A DNA stretch of 32,493 bases from Patescibacteria group bacterium. Its GTDB lineage: Bacteria > Patescibacteriota > Patescibacteriia > UBA9570 > JAHJKD01. Both the position numbers and the translations under genes were made by a program. The notes beneath the pieces are model-generated. The model saw only the letters and a list, made by a program, of their open reading frames with translations. It searched no databases and was not told the origin of the DNA. The DNA lies in the NCBI GenBank assembly GCA_018822435.1, contig JAHJKD010000035.1, positions 1 through 32,493 of the forward strand, written 5' to 3'. Below, piece after piece: positions 15,447 to 26,815 of this stretch (its first letter is position 1; every line of letters begins with the position of its first letter).

Positions 15447-16466
15447 ATGGATAAAGAAAAAATCAGAGGCCTATTAAAAGAAGCCGAGGCAAAGATTGGA
15501 ATAGCCAAAGGCTTAAATGAAGTAGAAAAAATTAAAAAAGAATATCTGGGACGGAAAGACGGCCAGATTTCTTTGATATTGCGCGGTTTGAAAGATATGA
15601 AGCCGGAACAAAAAAAAGAAGTCGGCCCGATGGCTAATTCAGCCAAGATTGAAATTGAAAAGATGATCAAAGACAAAGAAGAATGGTTTTTACTTCAGGG
15701 ACAGGAAGTGGCTGGGTTTGATATTACGTTGCCAGGATCAAAAACAACTACGGGCCATATGCATCCGATTGAAATTGTCCGGCAAGAATTAGAAGTTATT
15801 TTCAATTCAATGGGTTTTGATGTGATTGAAGGCGATAACCTGGTATCTGATTATTATAATTTTGAATCATTGAATATTCCCCCTGACCATCCGGCCCGTG
15901 ATATGCAAGACACTTTTTTTATTAAAGGGCACAAAGAACTAGTAATGCGGACACATACTTCGGCCATGCAAGTAAAAATTATGGAAGAGAGGGAGCCACC
16001 TTTGCGCGTGGTTGTTCCGGGAAGATGTTTTAGGAATGAAGCGACTGATGCCTCTCACGAGCATACTTTTCATCAACTGGAAGGATTTATTGTTGATAAA
16101 AATATTTCTATCAGCAATCTGATTTATACACAGAAGATGATTTTGAAAGAAATTTTCAAAAAGGACGTGAAAGTAAGATTACGGCCGGGATATTTTCCTT
16201 TTGTTGAACCTGGGTTTGAATTGGACTGCTCATGTCTTATATGTGATGGTAAAGGCTGTCCGGTTTGTAAGGGTTCAGGCTGGGTAGAATTGATACCTTG
16301 CGGCATGATTCATCCTAAAGTTTTGGAATCTGCCGGATATCCCAAAGGCAAGTACACTGGTTTTGCATTCGGACTTGGTCTGACCCGACTGGCTATGATG
16401 AAATTTGGCATAGACGACATCCGGTTGTTTATGGACGGAGACTTAAGATTTTTAAAACAGTTTTAG
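15447..16466 (+). CDS. pheS: Phenylalanyl-tRNA synthetase alpha subunit
   Basis: 339 residues, the catalytic half of the class II alpha2beta2 enzyme that charges tRNA-Phe. A helical N-terminal region (1-85) is followed by the catalytic core with motif 2 GRCFRNEATDASHEHTFHQ and motif 3 FGLGLTRLAMMKFGIDDIR. Between them is a four-cysteine knuckle, C-x-C-x2-C-x4-C-x2-C-like (CSCLICDGKGCPVCKGSGW), found in a subset of bacterial PheS and probably metal-binding. The next gene on this strand is pheT, 80 bp on, after a family A palindrome. Confidence 0.96.
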   Translation: MDKEKIRGLLKEAEAKIGIAKGLNEVEKIKKEYLGRKDGQISLILRGLKDMKPEQKKEVGPMANSAKIEIEKMIKDKEEWFLLQGQEVAGFDITLPGSKTTTGHMHPIEIVRQELEVIFNSMGFDVIEGDNLVSDYYNFESLNIPPDHPARDMQDTFFIKGHKELVMRTHTSAMQVKIMEEREPPLRVVVPGRCFRNEATDASHEHTFHQLEGFIVDKNISISNLIYTQKMILKEIFKKDVKVRLRPGYFPFVEPGFELDCSCLICDGKGCPVCKGSGWVELIPCGMIHPKVLESAGYPKGKYTGFAFGLGLTRLAMMKFGIDDIRLFMDGDLRFLKQF

Positions 16467-16476
16467 AGTGTGTGGA

Positions 16477-16526
16477 CTCGCCGGAAGGCTCGCCCTATTG
16501 AGTAATAGCCCGAGGCTTCCGCCGAG
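16477..16526. repeat. Family A palindrome, copy 3 (short form)
   Basis: CTCGCCGGAAGGCTCGCCCT (from 16477) continues into ATTG, and faces TAATAGCCCGAGGCTTCCGCCGAG (arm end 16526). The arms pair except for C-C mismatches at the centre (CC against CC) and one more pair. It lies in the pheS-pheT gap. No T-run follows, so pheT expression through it is plausible. Confidence 0.85.
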
Positions 16527-16546
16527 GGTAAAAAGTAAAATATAAT

Positions 16547-21033
<4,487 letters not shown>

Positions 21034-21042
21034 AAATCCGGG

Positions 21043-21091
21043 TTCGCCGGAAGGCTCGCCCTATTGCTAATAGCCTGAGCCTTCTGGCGAG
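21043..21091. repeat. Family A palindrome, copy 4 (short form)
   Basis: TTCGCCGGAAGGCTCGCC (from 21043) with CTATTG faces TAATAGCCTGAGCCTTCTGGCGAG (end 21091). About 20 of 24 positions pair, and the central mismatch sits at the same place as in copy 3. It occupies most of the gyrB to carS-like gap. Confidence 0.85.
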
Positions 21092-21105
21092 GGCAGACAT
21101 TAAAC

Positions 21106-21615
21106 ATGCTCTCAGTCATCCTAAAATCATTATGGTTCTTTCTGCCGATCGGGGCAGCGAACATGACCCCGGTCATATCCAAGGGGATTTTGAAATCCTG
21201 GGCCGTACCGATTAGTGAAAAGTGGCTGGGTAGTCATAAGACCTGGCGTGGTTTAATTTTAGGCGTACTGGCCGGTGAATTGGTGTATTTGATCCAGTGG
21301 TATGGCAATTGGGATTCTCTTAGTTTGTTTAATTATCAGGAATATCCTTGGTGGGCAGGTTTTGTACTTGGATTTGCCGCTCTTTTTGGAGACGCATTGA
21401 AAAGTTTTATCAAACGTCGTTTAAACAAAAAACCAGGCGCAACATGGTTTCCCTGGGATCAAATTGATTACACGGTCATGGGTTTGCTGGTTGGTACGAT
21501 CATTTTTCCGATTGGTTGGGAGACATGGGTGATTGTGATTTTACTTGGCATTCTTCTTCATATAATTACTAATAATATTGCTTATTGGTTGAAATTAAAA
21601 GATACGAGGTGGTAA
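21106..21615 (+). CDS. carS: CDP-archaeol synthase (CarS/DUF46) family membrane protein
   Basis: 169 residues with about five hydrophobic segments. The motifs ANMTPV near residue 19, GSHKTWRGLILGVLAGE, LFGDALKSFIKRRLNKKPG and PWDQIDYTVMG are in the order and spacing of the CarS family. In archaea CarS transfers CMP from CTP onto the unsaturated archaeal ether lipid; the fold is related to CdsA phosphatidate cytidylyltransferases. In bacteria the substrate is unproven, and a cytidylyltransferase acting on another polyprenyl or glycerol lipid is the more cautious reading. It follows gyrB on the same strand with a family A palindrome between them. Confidence 0.85.
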   Translation: MLSVILKSLWFFLPIGAANMTPVISKGILKSWAVPISEKWLGSHKTWRGLILGVLAGELVYLIQWYGNWDSLSLFNYQEYPWWAGFVLGFAALFGDALKSFIKRRLNKKPGATWFPWDQIDYTVMGLLVGTIIFPIGWETWVIVILLGILLHIITNNIAYWLKLKDTRW

Positions 21616-21619
21616 TTTT

Positions 21620-21647
21620 TTGACATATATAAGTTATATGTTATTAT
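21620..21647 (+). promoter_or_regulatory. Promoter P1, followed at once by a terminator hairpin
   Basis: TTGACA at 21620-21625, 16 bp, then TATTAT at 21642-21647. It begins 5 bases after the carS-like stop. The transcript would start near 21654 with AGGAAAT and run straight into the hairpin at 21661. The -10 region and +1 segment match the second promoter at 22258-22286 (TATTATCTAATCAGGA against TATTATATAACCAGGA). Confidence 0.6.
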
Positions 21648-21660
21648 CTAATCAGGAAAT

Positions 21661-21687
21661 AGAGGCTCGGTGCCTCTGTTTTTTTTG
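21661..21687 (+). terminator. Intrinsic terminator hairpin just downstream of promoter P1
   Basis: AGAGGC (21661-21666) pairs with GCCTCT (21672-21677) over a TCGGT loop; GTTTTTTTTG follows. It would end the pheST-gyrB-carS transcript and also any transcript from P1 after some 30 bases. Confidence 0.8.
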
Positions 21688-21693
21688 TGTTTA

Positions 21694-21716
21694 GAACCAG
21701 GATGGACCTTAATTAT
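21694..21716 (-). repeat. Family G 23-mer, left copy before the GxxExxY gene
   Basis: Starts GAACCAGGATGG and ends ACCTTAATTAT. Its reverse complement matches 22232-22254 at 22 of 23 positions. It ends 21 bases before the ATG of the GxxExxY gene. Confidence 0.85.
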
Positions 21717-21737
21717 TAAAATTAACCTTGATTATAT

Positions 21738-22115
21738 ATGAAAGACGAAATATTAGAAAAAATTACTTATGATGTTATAGGGTGTGCCATGCGCGTGCAT
21801 AACAAGCTTAAAAGTGGATTTCAGGAATTGATTTATCAAAGATGTTTGGCAATGGAATTCGAAAGAGAGGGAATTAAATTTGTTCGGGAAAAACAAATAG
21901 AAATTATTTACGACGGAGTTAAAGTCGGATTAAGAAGAGTAGATTTCTATCTGGAAGGAGGGATTACAGTGGAGTTAAAAGCTGTTTCAGATTTAGAATC
22001 AGTCCACCTCGCCCAGGCTAAAAATTATCTTGAAGCATTAAATATTAAAACTGGTTTATTACTAAATTTTGGCGCAAAGAGTCTCCAATACAAAAGACTT
22101 TACAATAATAAATAA
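21738..22115 (+). CDS. GxxExxY protein, PD-(D/E)XK nuclease-like fold
   Basis: 125 residues, full length for the GxxExxY family. The naming motif is G27-F-Q-E30-L-I-Y33. D69 in RRVDFYLEGG and E79-L-K81 in TVELKAV give a D...ExK nuclease-type active site. The C-terminal AQAKNYLEALNIKTGLLLNFG is also conserved. The family belongs to the PD-(D/E)XK superfamily, and its biological role is unknown. Here the gene stands alone between carS-like and secE, with copies of a 23-bp repeat on both sides. This suggests an inserted unit, with the protein perhaps acting on the repeat or its hairpin; that is inference. Confidence 0.9.
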   Translation: MKDEILEKITYDVIGCAMRVHNKLKSGFQELIYQRCLAMEFEREGIKFVREKQIEIIYDGVKVGLRRVDFYLEGGITVELKAVSDLESVHLAQAKNYLEALNIKTGLLLNFGAKSLQYKRLYNNK

Positions 22116-22135
22116 CCTAATCATGGCTAATCATC

Positions 22136-22207
22136 ATAATTATGGTTAATTCTGGTTCCAAAATTAAAAATTAATAAATAGGATTTGAACCAGAATTAAC
22201 CATAATT
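22136..22207. repeat. Family G pair: 21-bp perfect inverted repeat after the GxxExxY gene
   Basis: AATTATGGTTAATTCTGGTT plus C (22138-22158) and its exact reverse complement (22187-22207) are separated by 28 A/T-rich bases. Both arms are variants of the 23-mers at 21694 and 22232. Confidence 0.9.
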
Positions 22208-22231
22208 TGAAAGATTATCCATGATAATATC

Positions 22232-22254
22232 ATAATTAAGGTCAATCCTGGTTC
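22232..22254 (+). repeat. Family G 23-mer, right copy
   Basis: Begins ATAATTAAGGTC and ends AATCCTGGTTC. It is the inverted partner of 21694-21716 (22/23). Its end lies 3 bases from the -35 of the secE promoter. Confidence 0.85.
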
Positions 22255-22257
22255 CAT

Positions 22258-22286
22258 TTGACAAATTTTTCAGTATTCTTTATTAT
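22258..22286 (+). promoter_or_regulatory. Promoter P2 of the secE-nusG-rplKA run
   Basis: TTGACA at 22258-22263, 17 bp, TATTAT at 22281-22286. The predicted start near 22293 is followed by the hairpin at 22301-22320. The gap from there to the secE ATG is about 25 bases. It shares its layout with promoter P1. Confidence 0.72.
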
Positions 22287-22300
22287 ATAACCAGGATAAC

Positions 22301-22322
22301 AAAGGCCCGCAGGGGCTTTTTA
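22301..22322 (+). terminator. Terminator- or attenuator-like hairpin at the very 5' end of the secE transcript
   Basis: AAAGGCCC (22301-22308) pairs with GGGCTTTT (22313-22320) over GCAG, one pair being G-U, and TAA follows. Only about 8 bases separate it from the predicted transcript start, so it may be a leaky attenuator or a 5'-protecting stem rather than an end point. Confidence 0.6.
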
Positions 22323-22345
22323 AGATACAATAATAAACAAACAAA

Positions 22346-22603
22346 ATGGCTGATATTAAAGGAAAATTGATGAAAAACATGCCCACTGCTCAGAAAGAGA
22401 AGAAGGAGGGTAATATTTTGATTCGATTTTGGACTTATTTAAAGGAATCCCGGGAAGAGCTTAAAAAAGTGTCTTGGCCGACAAGGAAAGATACTTTAAA
22501 AGGGACGTACACAGTGCTCGTTTTTACGTTGATTGTGGCCGTCTTTCTGGGCGTGCTTGATTACTTTTTTAATTTAGGATTAGAAGAATTTTTAACAAGA
22601 TAA
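22346..22603 (+). CDS. secE: Protein translocase subunit SecE
   Basis: 85 residues. The conserved amphipathic segment ESREELKKVSWPTRKDTLKGT is followed by one membrane helix (about 51-72, TVLVFTLIVAVFLGVLDYFF), the usual single-helix bacterial SecE that clamps SecY. A Lys-rich polar N-terminus precedes it. First gene of the secE-nusG-rplK-rplA run, 1 base before nusG. A/T-rich leader AACAAACAAA with no Shine-Dalgarno. Confidence 0.95.
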   Translation: MADIKGKLMKNMPTAQKEKKEGNILIRFWTYLKESREELKKVSWPTRKDTLKGTYTVLVFTLIVAVFLGVLDYFFNLGLEEFLTR

Positions 22604-22604
22604 T

Positions 22605-23150
22605 ATGCCAAAACAAACAGCACAACTTGGGCGCCGATGGTATGTTTTACATACATATTCTGGATATGAGGAAAATGTTTCCGAGAATTTAAATCAAAGG
22701 ATTGAATCGATGGATATGGAAGATAAAATTTTCAATGTTATGGTGCCGACAGAAAAAAAGATCAAGATCAAGAACGGTAAGAGAAAAATTGTAACGGAAA
22801 AGATTTTCCCTGGTTATGTCCTGGTGGAAATGATCGTGACTGATGATTCCTGGTACGTGGTTCGAAATACACCGAACGTGACCGGCTTTGTCGGATCAGG
22901 AACAACTCCCACCCCTGTTTCTGAAGAAGAGGTGAAGAGCCTGCAAAAAAGGATGGGTATTGAAGAACCAACATACAAGATTGATTTCAAAGCTAATGAC
23001 CCAGTCAGCATTATTGACGGTCCGTTTAAAGATATGGAAGGCAAGGTTGATGATATTGATGAAGAACGCGGCAAGGTCAAGGTTCTGGTTTCCATGTTTG
23101 GCCGTGAAACACCGGTTGAATTAGATTCATTACAAATTAAGAAATTATAA
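22605..23150 (+). CDS. nusG: Transcription termination/antitermination factor NusG
   Basis: 181 residues. The NGN domain (about 10-115) begins RRWYVLHTYSGYEENV and contains KIFPGYVLVEM; the C-terminal KOW domain (about 128-181) contains NDPVSIIDGPFKDMEGKVDDI. It binds RNA polymerase and couples it to ribosome or Rho. Its place after secE is the conserved bacterial order. A family B hairpin follows before rplK. Confidence 0.96.
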   Translation: MPKQTAQLGRRWYVLHTYSGYEENVSENLNQRIESMDMEDKIFNVMVPTEKKIKIKNGKRKIVTEKIFPGYVLVEMIVTDDSWYVVRNTPNVTGFVGSGTTPTPVSEEEVKSLQKRMGIEEPTYKIDFKANDPVSIIDGPFKDMEGKVDDIDEERGKVKVLVSMFGRETPVELDSLQIKKL

Positions 23151-23160
23151 TAATTAATAG

Positions 23161-23188
23161 TGAAAGCGGATTTCAGCAAATCCGCCTC
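23161..23188. repeat. Family B hairpin before rplK
   Basis: TGAAAGCGGATTTCAGCAAA continues into TCCGCCTC. GCGGATTT (23166-23173) and AAATCCGC (23178-23185) pair perfectly over a 4-base loop. It sits in the 52-bp nusG-rplK gap with no T-run after it. Confidence 0.88.
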
Positions 23189-23202
23189 CAATTAAATAAA
23201 AT

Positions 23203-23628
23203 ATGGCAAAAGAAGTAAAGACACAAATTAAATTGCAAATTCCGGCTGGCAAGGCTAATCCAGCTCCTCCAGTTGGCCCAGCTTTGGGTCAGCATGGTCT
23301 GAATATTCAGGAATTTTGCACAAAGTTTAATGATGAGACCAAAGATAAAATGGGGGATGTTCTTCCCGTAGTTATTACTGTGTATGAGGACAGGTCTTAT
23401 GATTTTGTTGTTAAGACCCCTCCGGCAGCTGAACTTATTAAGAAAGCAGCTAAGCTGAAAAAAGGCTCAAGCAAACCACTAACTGAAAAAGTTGGAGAAA
23501 TCACGCTTGCTCAGGTTAAAGAAATTGCAGAAATCAAAATGCCTGACCTGAATGCTTACGATATTGATGCAGCCTTAAAAATTATCGAAGGCACAGCCCG
23601 ACAAATGGGCATTACAGTAAAAAAATGA
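23203..23628 (+). CDS. rplK: 50S ribosomal protein L11
   Basis: 141 residues, the standard length. N-terminal domain with [20 protein letters not shown] and [14 protein letters not shown]-terminal 23S rRNA-binding domain with [13 protein letters not shown] and GTARQMGI. Part of the GTPase-associated centre and the stalk base. The TGA stop abuts a family C repeat directly. Confidence 0.97.
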   Translation: MAKEVKTQIKLQIPAGKANPAPPVGPALGQHGLNIQEFCTKFNDETKDKMGDVLPVVITVYEDRSYDFVVKTPPAAELIKKAAKLKKGSSKPLTEKVGEITLAQVKEIAEIKMPDLNAYDIDAALKIIEGTARQMGITVKK

Positions 23629-23666
23629 CCGCAGATTACGCAGATTTAACAGATTGCACAGATATA
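23629..23666. repeat. Family C degenerate tandem repeat after rplK
   Basis: CCGCAGATTACGCAGATTTA continues as ACAGATTGCACAGATAT, about four 9-10-base units. The core CCGCAGATTACGCAGATTT is nearly the same as at 11975-12014. It begins at the base after the rplK stop. A further stem, AGCGCTG...CAGTGCGCT, lies at about 23680-23704 before rplA. Confidence 0.82.
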
Positions 23667-23727
23667 ATTAATAAAGTGGGAGCGCTGTTAGTCAGCAGTG
23701 CGCTAAAACCACAAAATATATAATAAT

Positions 23728-24408
23728 ATGAAGAAAAGAAGCAAGCGCTATAATGAGGCGCTGAAGCAAATCGACAAGTCCAAAAAGTATCCTTTGGAAG
23801 AAGCTTTAAAATTGGTTTTGGCTGATAAGACCAAGTTTGACCAAAGCGTGGAAGTTCATCTGCGTTTGGGCATTGATCCGAAAAAAGGTGAACAATTAGT
23901 CCGGGGCCAGGTCGTATTGCCACATGGTACGGGCAAAGAAGTGAAAATCATGGCTTTTGTCGGACCAGAAAAAGAAGCAGAAGCAAAAGGAGCTGGGGCT
24001 GACATTATCGGCGGTGAAAGTGAGATACAGAAGATTAAAGAGACTGGGAAAATTGATTTTGATATTGCCGTAGCCACACCAGACATAATGAAAAAAATTG
24101 GTCCGATTGCAAAAATTTTAGGCCAGAAAGGCTTAATGCCTAACCCTAAAACAGGTACTATTGGTCCTAATGTGGCGGCAATAATCAAGGAACTTAAAGC
24201 TGGTAAAGTGGGATTCAAAAATGATGATTCAGCCAATATACATCAATTAGTGGGAAAAGCTTCCTTTAATGAAGATAATCTAAAGGAAAATATTAACGTC
24301 TTTATTGCGGCCGTTCAAAAAGCAAAACCGGCCAAAGCAAAAGGCACTTATATTAAGGGCATGACTATCTGTACTTCCATGGGCCCGGGCATAAAAGTAA
24401 TTGCATAA
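23728..24408 (+). CDS. rplA: 50S ribosomal protein L1
   Basis: 226 residues, two-domain L1 of the E-site stalk. It starts KKRSKRYNEALKQIDKSKKY; the inserted domain II holds GQKGLMPNPKTGTIGPNV, and the C-terminus GTYIKGMTICTSMGPGIKV is conserved. L1 is an autoregulator of its own operon in several bacteria, but I see no clear L1-site mimic in the leader. It stands 99 bp after rplK, a gap filled by repeats, unlike the few bases usual for this pair. Confidence 0.97.
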   Translation: MKKRSKRYNEALKQIDKSKKYPLEEALKLVLADKTKFDQSVEVHLRLGIDPKKGEQLVRGQVVLPHGTGKEVKIMAFVGPEKEAEAKGAGADIIGGESEIQKIKETGKIDFDIAVATPDIMKKIGPIAKILGQKGLMPNPKTGTIGPNVAAIIKELKAGKVGFKNDDSANIHQLVGKASFNEDNLKENINVFIAAVQKAKPAKAKGTYIKGMTICTSMGPGIKVIA

Positions 24409-24412
24409 AATT

Positions 24413-24952
24413 ATGACGGAGGAAAATAAAACTCATAAACGACCGTCCTGGGACGACTATTTCATGGCTGTTTGCCGGATAGTAGCGGCCCGCTCTACCT
24501 GCGACAGATTGGCCGCTGGTGCTGTTTTAGTTAAAGATAAACGTATTATATCAACTGGATATAATGGTTCGCCTCCGGGTCTGCCGCACTGTGATGAGGC
24601 TGGCCACCTTCTTGAAGACGGCCATTGCGTTCGCACTATTCATGCGGAACACAATGCATTGCTTCAGGCAGCTGTAATTGGCGGTGTTTCTACGGAAGGG
24701 TCTACTTTGTATACTCTTTATAGCCCATGTATTCATTGTTCAAAATATATTGTGGCAGCTAAAGTAAAAAGAATAGTGATTGGAAAAGTATACCGAAATC
24801 AGCAGGTAATGGATTATTTAGGCAAGGCTGGAATAGAAGTGGATTTTTATGATCCAGATAATGACTGGAATACCCGGGTTTGCGACATGTTTACAAAAAA
24901 CATTGAAGAAAGAGAAAACGAAGGCGAAATAAATTTAGAAGGAAATAAATAA
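24413..24952 (+). CDS. dCMP deaminase (ComEB-type cytidine deaminase fold)
   Basis: 179 residues from ATG 24413. Converts dCMP to dUMP, the ThyX substrate. HAEHNALLQAA supplies the zinc ligand and catalytic Glu, and PCIHCSKYI the other two zinc ligands. RSTCDRLAAGAVLVKD and GYNGSPPGLPHCDE are the usual dCMP deaminase motifs. An in-frame TTG at 24401 overlaps rplA, but the ATG 4 bases after the rplA stop is more natural. First gene of the dTTP cassette. It shares one base with the next gene (TAATG). Confidence 0.93.
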   Translation: MTEENKTHKRPSWDDYFMAVCRIVAARSTCDRLAAGAVLVKDKRIISTGYNGSPPGLPHCDEAGHLLEDGHCVRTIHAEHNALLQAAVIGGVSTEGSTLYTLYSPCIHCSKYIVAAKVKRIVIGKVYRNQQVMDYLGKAGIEVDFYDPDNDWNTRVCDMFTKNIEERENEGEINLEGNK

Positions 24953-25497
24953 TGATTATTTTGGGCTTAACAGGCGAAAAATTATCAGGCAAGGGGACCA
25001 CCTCTGATTATTTAGTTGAGAAATACGATTATAAACATTATCGTTTTTCTAAAATTTTGGATGATATTGCTGACCGTTTATATCTGCCTAATACCCGTGA
25101 AAACCTGATAGAAGTGGCACTAATGCTAAGAGAGAATTTTGGCCCGGAAATTTTGGCCCATGTTTTAAAAAAGGATATTGAAAAGGACAAACCTGAATTT
25201 GCAGTTGTTGATGGTATCAGATATTGGGAGGAATATAGTATTTTAAAAAATTTGCCTGGTTTTCATCTGATTTATATTACGGCTTCTTTGGAAAATAGAT
25301 TTGCCAGGCAGCAAAAACGGCATGAAAAAGTAGGAGAAAGCGACATGGAAATGGAAGAATTTGAGCAGCAGGAACAAGGGCCGACAGAAGTGCTTATTAA
25401 AGAAATCGGTGAGAAAGCGGAATTTACCGTTGATAATGACGGATCTTTCGAAGAGTTGTATAATAATATAGAAGACATATGCCAGAAGCTGAATTAA
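24952..25497 (+). CDS. P-loop nucleotide kinase-like protein (UPF0200/AAA_18-like)
   Basis: 181 residues. The Walker A motif is GEKLSGKGTTSDYL near residue 7. FAVVDGIRYWEEY at about 82-94 and LENRFARQQKRHEKVG resemble the UPF0200 nucleotide-kinase-related family and adenylate or dephospho-CoA kinases. TVDNDGSFEELYNNI near the end matches the ending of those kinases. Since it lies between dCMP deaminase and thyX, sharing 1 base with the first and 19 with the second, a deoxynucleotide kinase role is likely, but the substrate is inferred from context only. Confidence 0.75.
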   Translation: MIILGLTGEKLSGKGTTSDYLVEKYDYKHYRFSKILDDIADRLYLPNTRENLIEVALMLRENFGPEILAHVLKKDIEKDKPEFAVVDGIRYWEEYSILKNLPGFHLIYITASLENRFARQQKRHEKVGESDMEMEEFEQQEQGPTEVLIKEIGEKAEFTVDNDGSFEELYNNIEDICQKLN

Positions 25498-26192
25498 AAG
25501 TCACATTAATATCATACACAAAAGACCCGGAGCAGACCGTTTGTGCGGCTATTCGGCAGTGTTATTCGAATAAAGGCGGAACTGAATTAAAAGAAAAAAC
25601 CAAAGAAGAAGTTGTTAAGCGTTTGATCAAACAGATTATCAGCTCTGGCCACACTTCAACCATAGAACATGCGAATTTTACTTTTGCAGTTGAGGGCGTG
25701 TCCCGGGCATTAACCCATCAATTAGTACGACATAGAATCGCTTCTTTTTCTCAGCAATCCCAGAGATATGTAGAGGAAAAAGGAGAGCTGGATTATATTA
25801 TTCCTCCGAAAATAAGGAAAGACAAAAAGGCTTTGGAAAAGTATGAAGCGGACATAAAAAAAGCTCATGATGATTATAAGGCCTTAGTAGAGCAAGGCAT
25901 TGATAAAGAGGATGCCCGGTATTTACTTCCTAATGCGGCAGAAACCAAGATTGTCATCACCATGAACGCTCGTTCGCTCTTGAATTTCTTTGAAAAAAGA
26001 TTATGTACGCGAGCTCAATGGGAAATTAGAAGAATGGCTAATAAAATGCTAGATGAAGTGAAACCAGTGGCTCCGACCATATTTAAGTATGCCGGTCCGA
26101 CCTGTGAGACAGAAAAGATTTGCTGGGAAGGGGACTTGAATTGTGGTAAGTGGGAAATTATAGAAGGAGCGGAATTAAGGTCTAAGACATGA
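25479..26192 (+). CDS. thyX: Flavin-dependent thymidylate synthase ThyX
   Basis: 237 residues. Methylates dUMP to dTMP with methylene-tetrahydrofolate and FAD/NADPH. The ThyX motif reads RHRIASFSQQSQRYVE, and SGHTSTIEHANFTF and LPNAAETKIVITMNARSL are also family segments. The C-terminal part holds several cysteines (TCETEKICWEGDLNC), an extra segment after the core. It overlaps the previous gene by 19 bases and tmk by 4 (ATGA), so translation is probably coupled. No thyA is seen. Confidence 0.95.
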   Translation: MPEAELKVTLISYTKDPEQTVCAAIRQCYSNKGGTELKEKTKEEVVKRLIKQIISSGHTSTIEHANFTFAVEGVSRALTHQLVRHRIASFSQQSQRYVEEKGELDYIIPPKIRKDKKALEKYEADIKKAHDDYKALVEQGIDKEDARYLLPNAAETKIVITMNARSLLNFFEKRLCTRAQWEIRRMANKMLDEVKPVAPTIFKYAGPTCETEKICWEGDLNCGKWEIIEGAELRSKT

Positions 26193-26815
26193 AGGGCAAA
26201 TTTATCACTTTAGAAGGCGGCGAAGGGTCAGGAAAATCCGTGGCTGCCAAGCACTTAAAGAAACTCTTAGAAAAAAAGGGCAAGAAAGTGATGCTGACCC
26301 ATGAACCAGGCGGAACTGTTGTGGCTGATAAAATCAGGAAGATTATTTTACATGAAAACAGGGAAAAGTTGGCGGACAGGGCCGAGCTTTTTTTATTTCT
26401 GGCTTCCCGGGCCCAACACATGGAACAGAAAATAATTCCCGCTTTGAAAAGAGGAGAAAATGTTATATGTGATAGGTTTAACGGATCTACTTTTGCATAT
26501 CAGGCTTTTGCCCGGAAAGTTGCGGATCTGGCCTTTATGAAAAAGATGGACAAATTTGTGAGGTGGGATGTGGATCCTGATTTGATTTTATATTTGGATG
26601 CTGATCCTAAAATCGGTTTAGCGCGTAGAAAGGGAGATAAGTCTAAAAAGTTAACTCGTATTGATAAAGAAAAATTAGATTTTCATAAAAAAGTGAGAAG
26701 TGGTTTTAATAAGTTATTGAAGTCGGAAAAAAATTGGGTCAAAATAAATTCAAATAAATCAATAAACGAAGTTTATAATCAAATAGATGAAGTTATTAAT
26801 AGAAAAGTTAGATAA
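26189..26815 (+). CDS. tmk: Thymidylate kinase
   Basis: 208 residues. Phosphorylates dTMP to dTDP. P-loop GGEGSGKS at residues 9-16, HEPGGT motif, and CDRFNGSTFAYQ as the DR(Y/F) nucleoside-binding motif. RKGDKSKKL lies in the LID region. Starts inside the thyX stop (4-base overlap) and overlaps dut by 29 bases. Confidence 0.94.
   Translation: MKGKFITLEGGEGSGKSVAAKHLKKLLEKKGKKVMLTHEPGGTVVADKIRKIILHENREKLADRAELFLFLASRAQHMEQKIIPALKRGENVICDRFNGSTFAYQAFARKVADLAFMKKMDKFVRWDVDPDLILYLDADPKIGLARRKGDKSKKLTRIDKEKLDFHKKVRSGFNKLLKSEKNWVKINSNKSINEVYNQIDEVINRKVR

Noticed and set aside
21106-21615. Archaeal contamination suggested by the CarS-like gene
   Set aside because: It sits between gyrB and secE with the same family A palindrome and promoter types as its neighbours, so it belongs to the same bacterial genome.
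23668-23727. L1 autoregulatory site before rplA
   Set aside because: A weak stem AGCGCTG/CAGTGCGCT is present, but I could not match it to the L1-binding helix with its asymmetric loop seen in 23S rRNA mimics.
24401-24412. TTG start for dCMP deaminase overlapping rplA
   Set aside because: An ATG at 24413, 4 bases after the rplA stop, fits the family N-terminus and the local spacing better.
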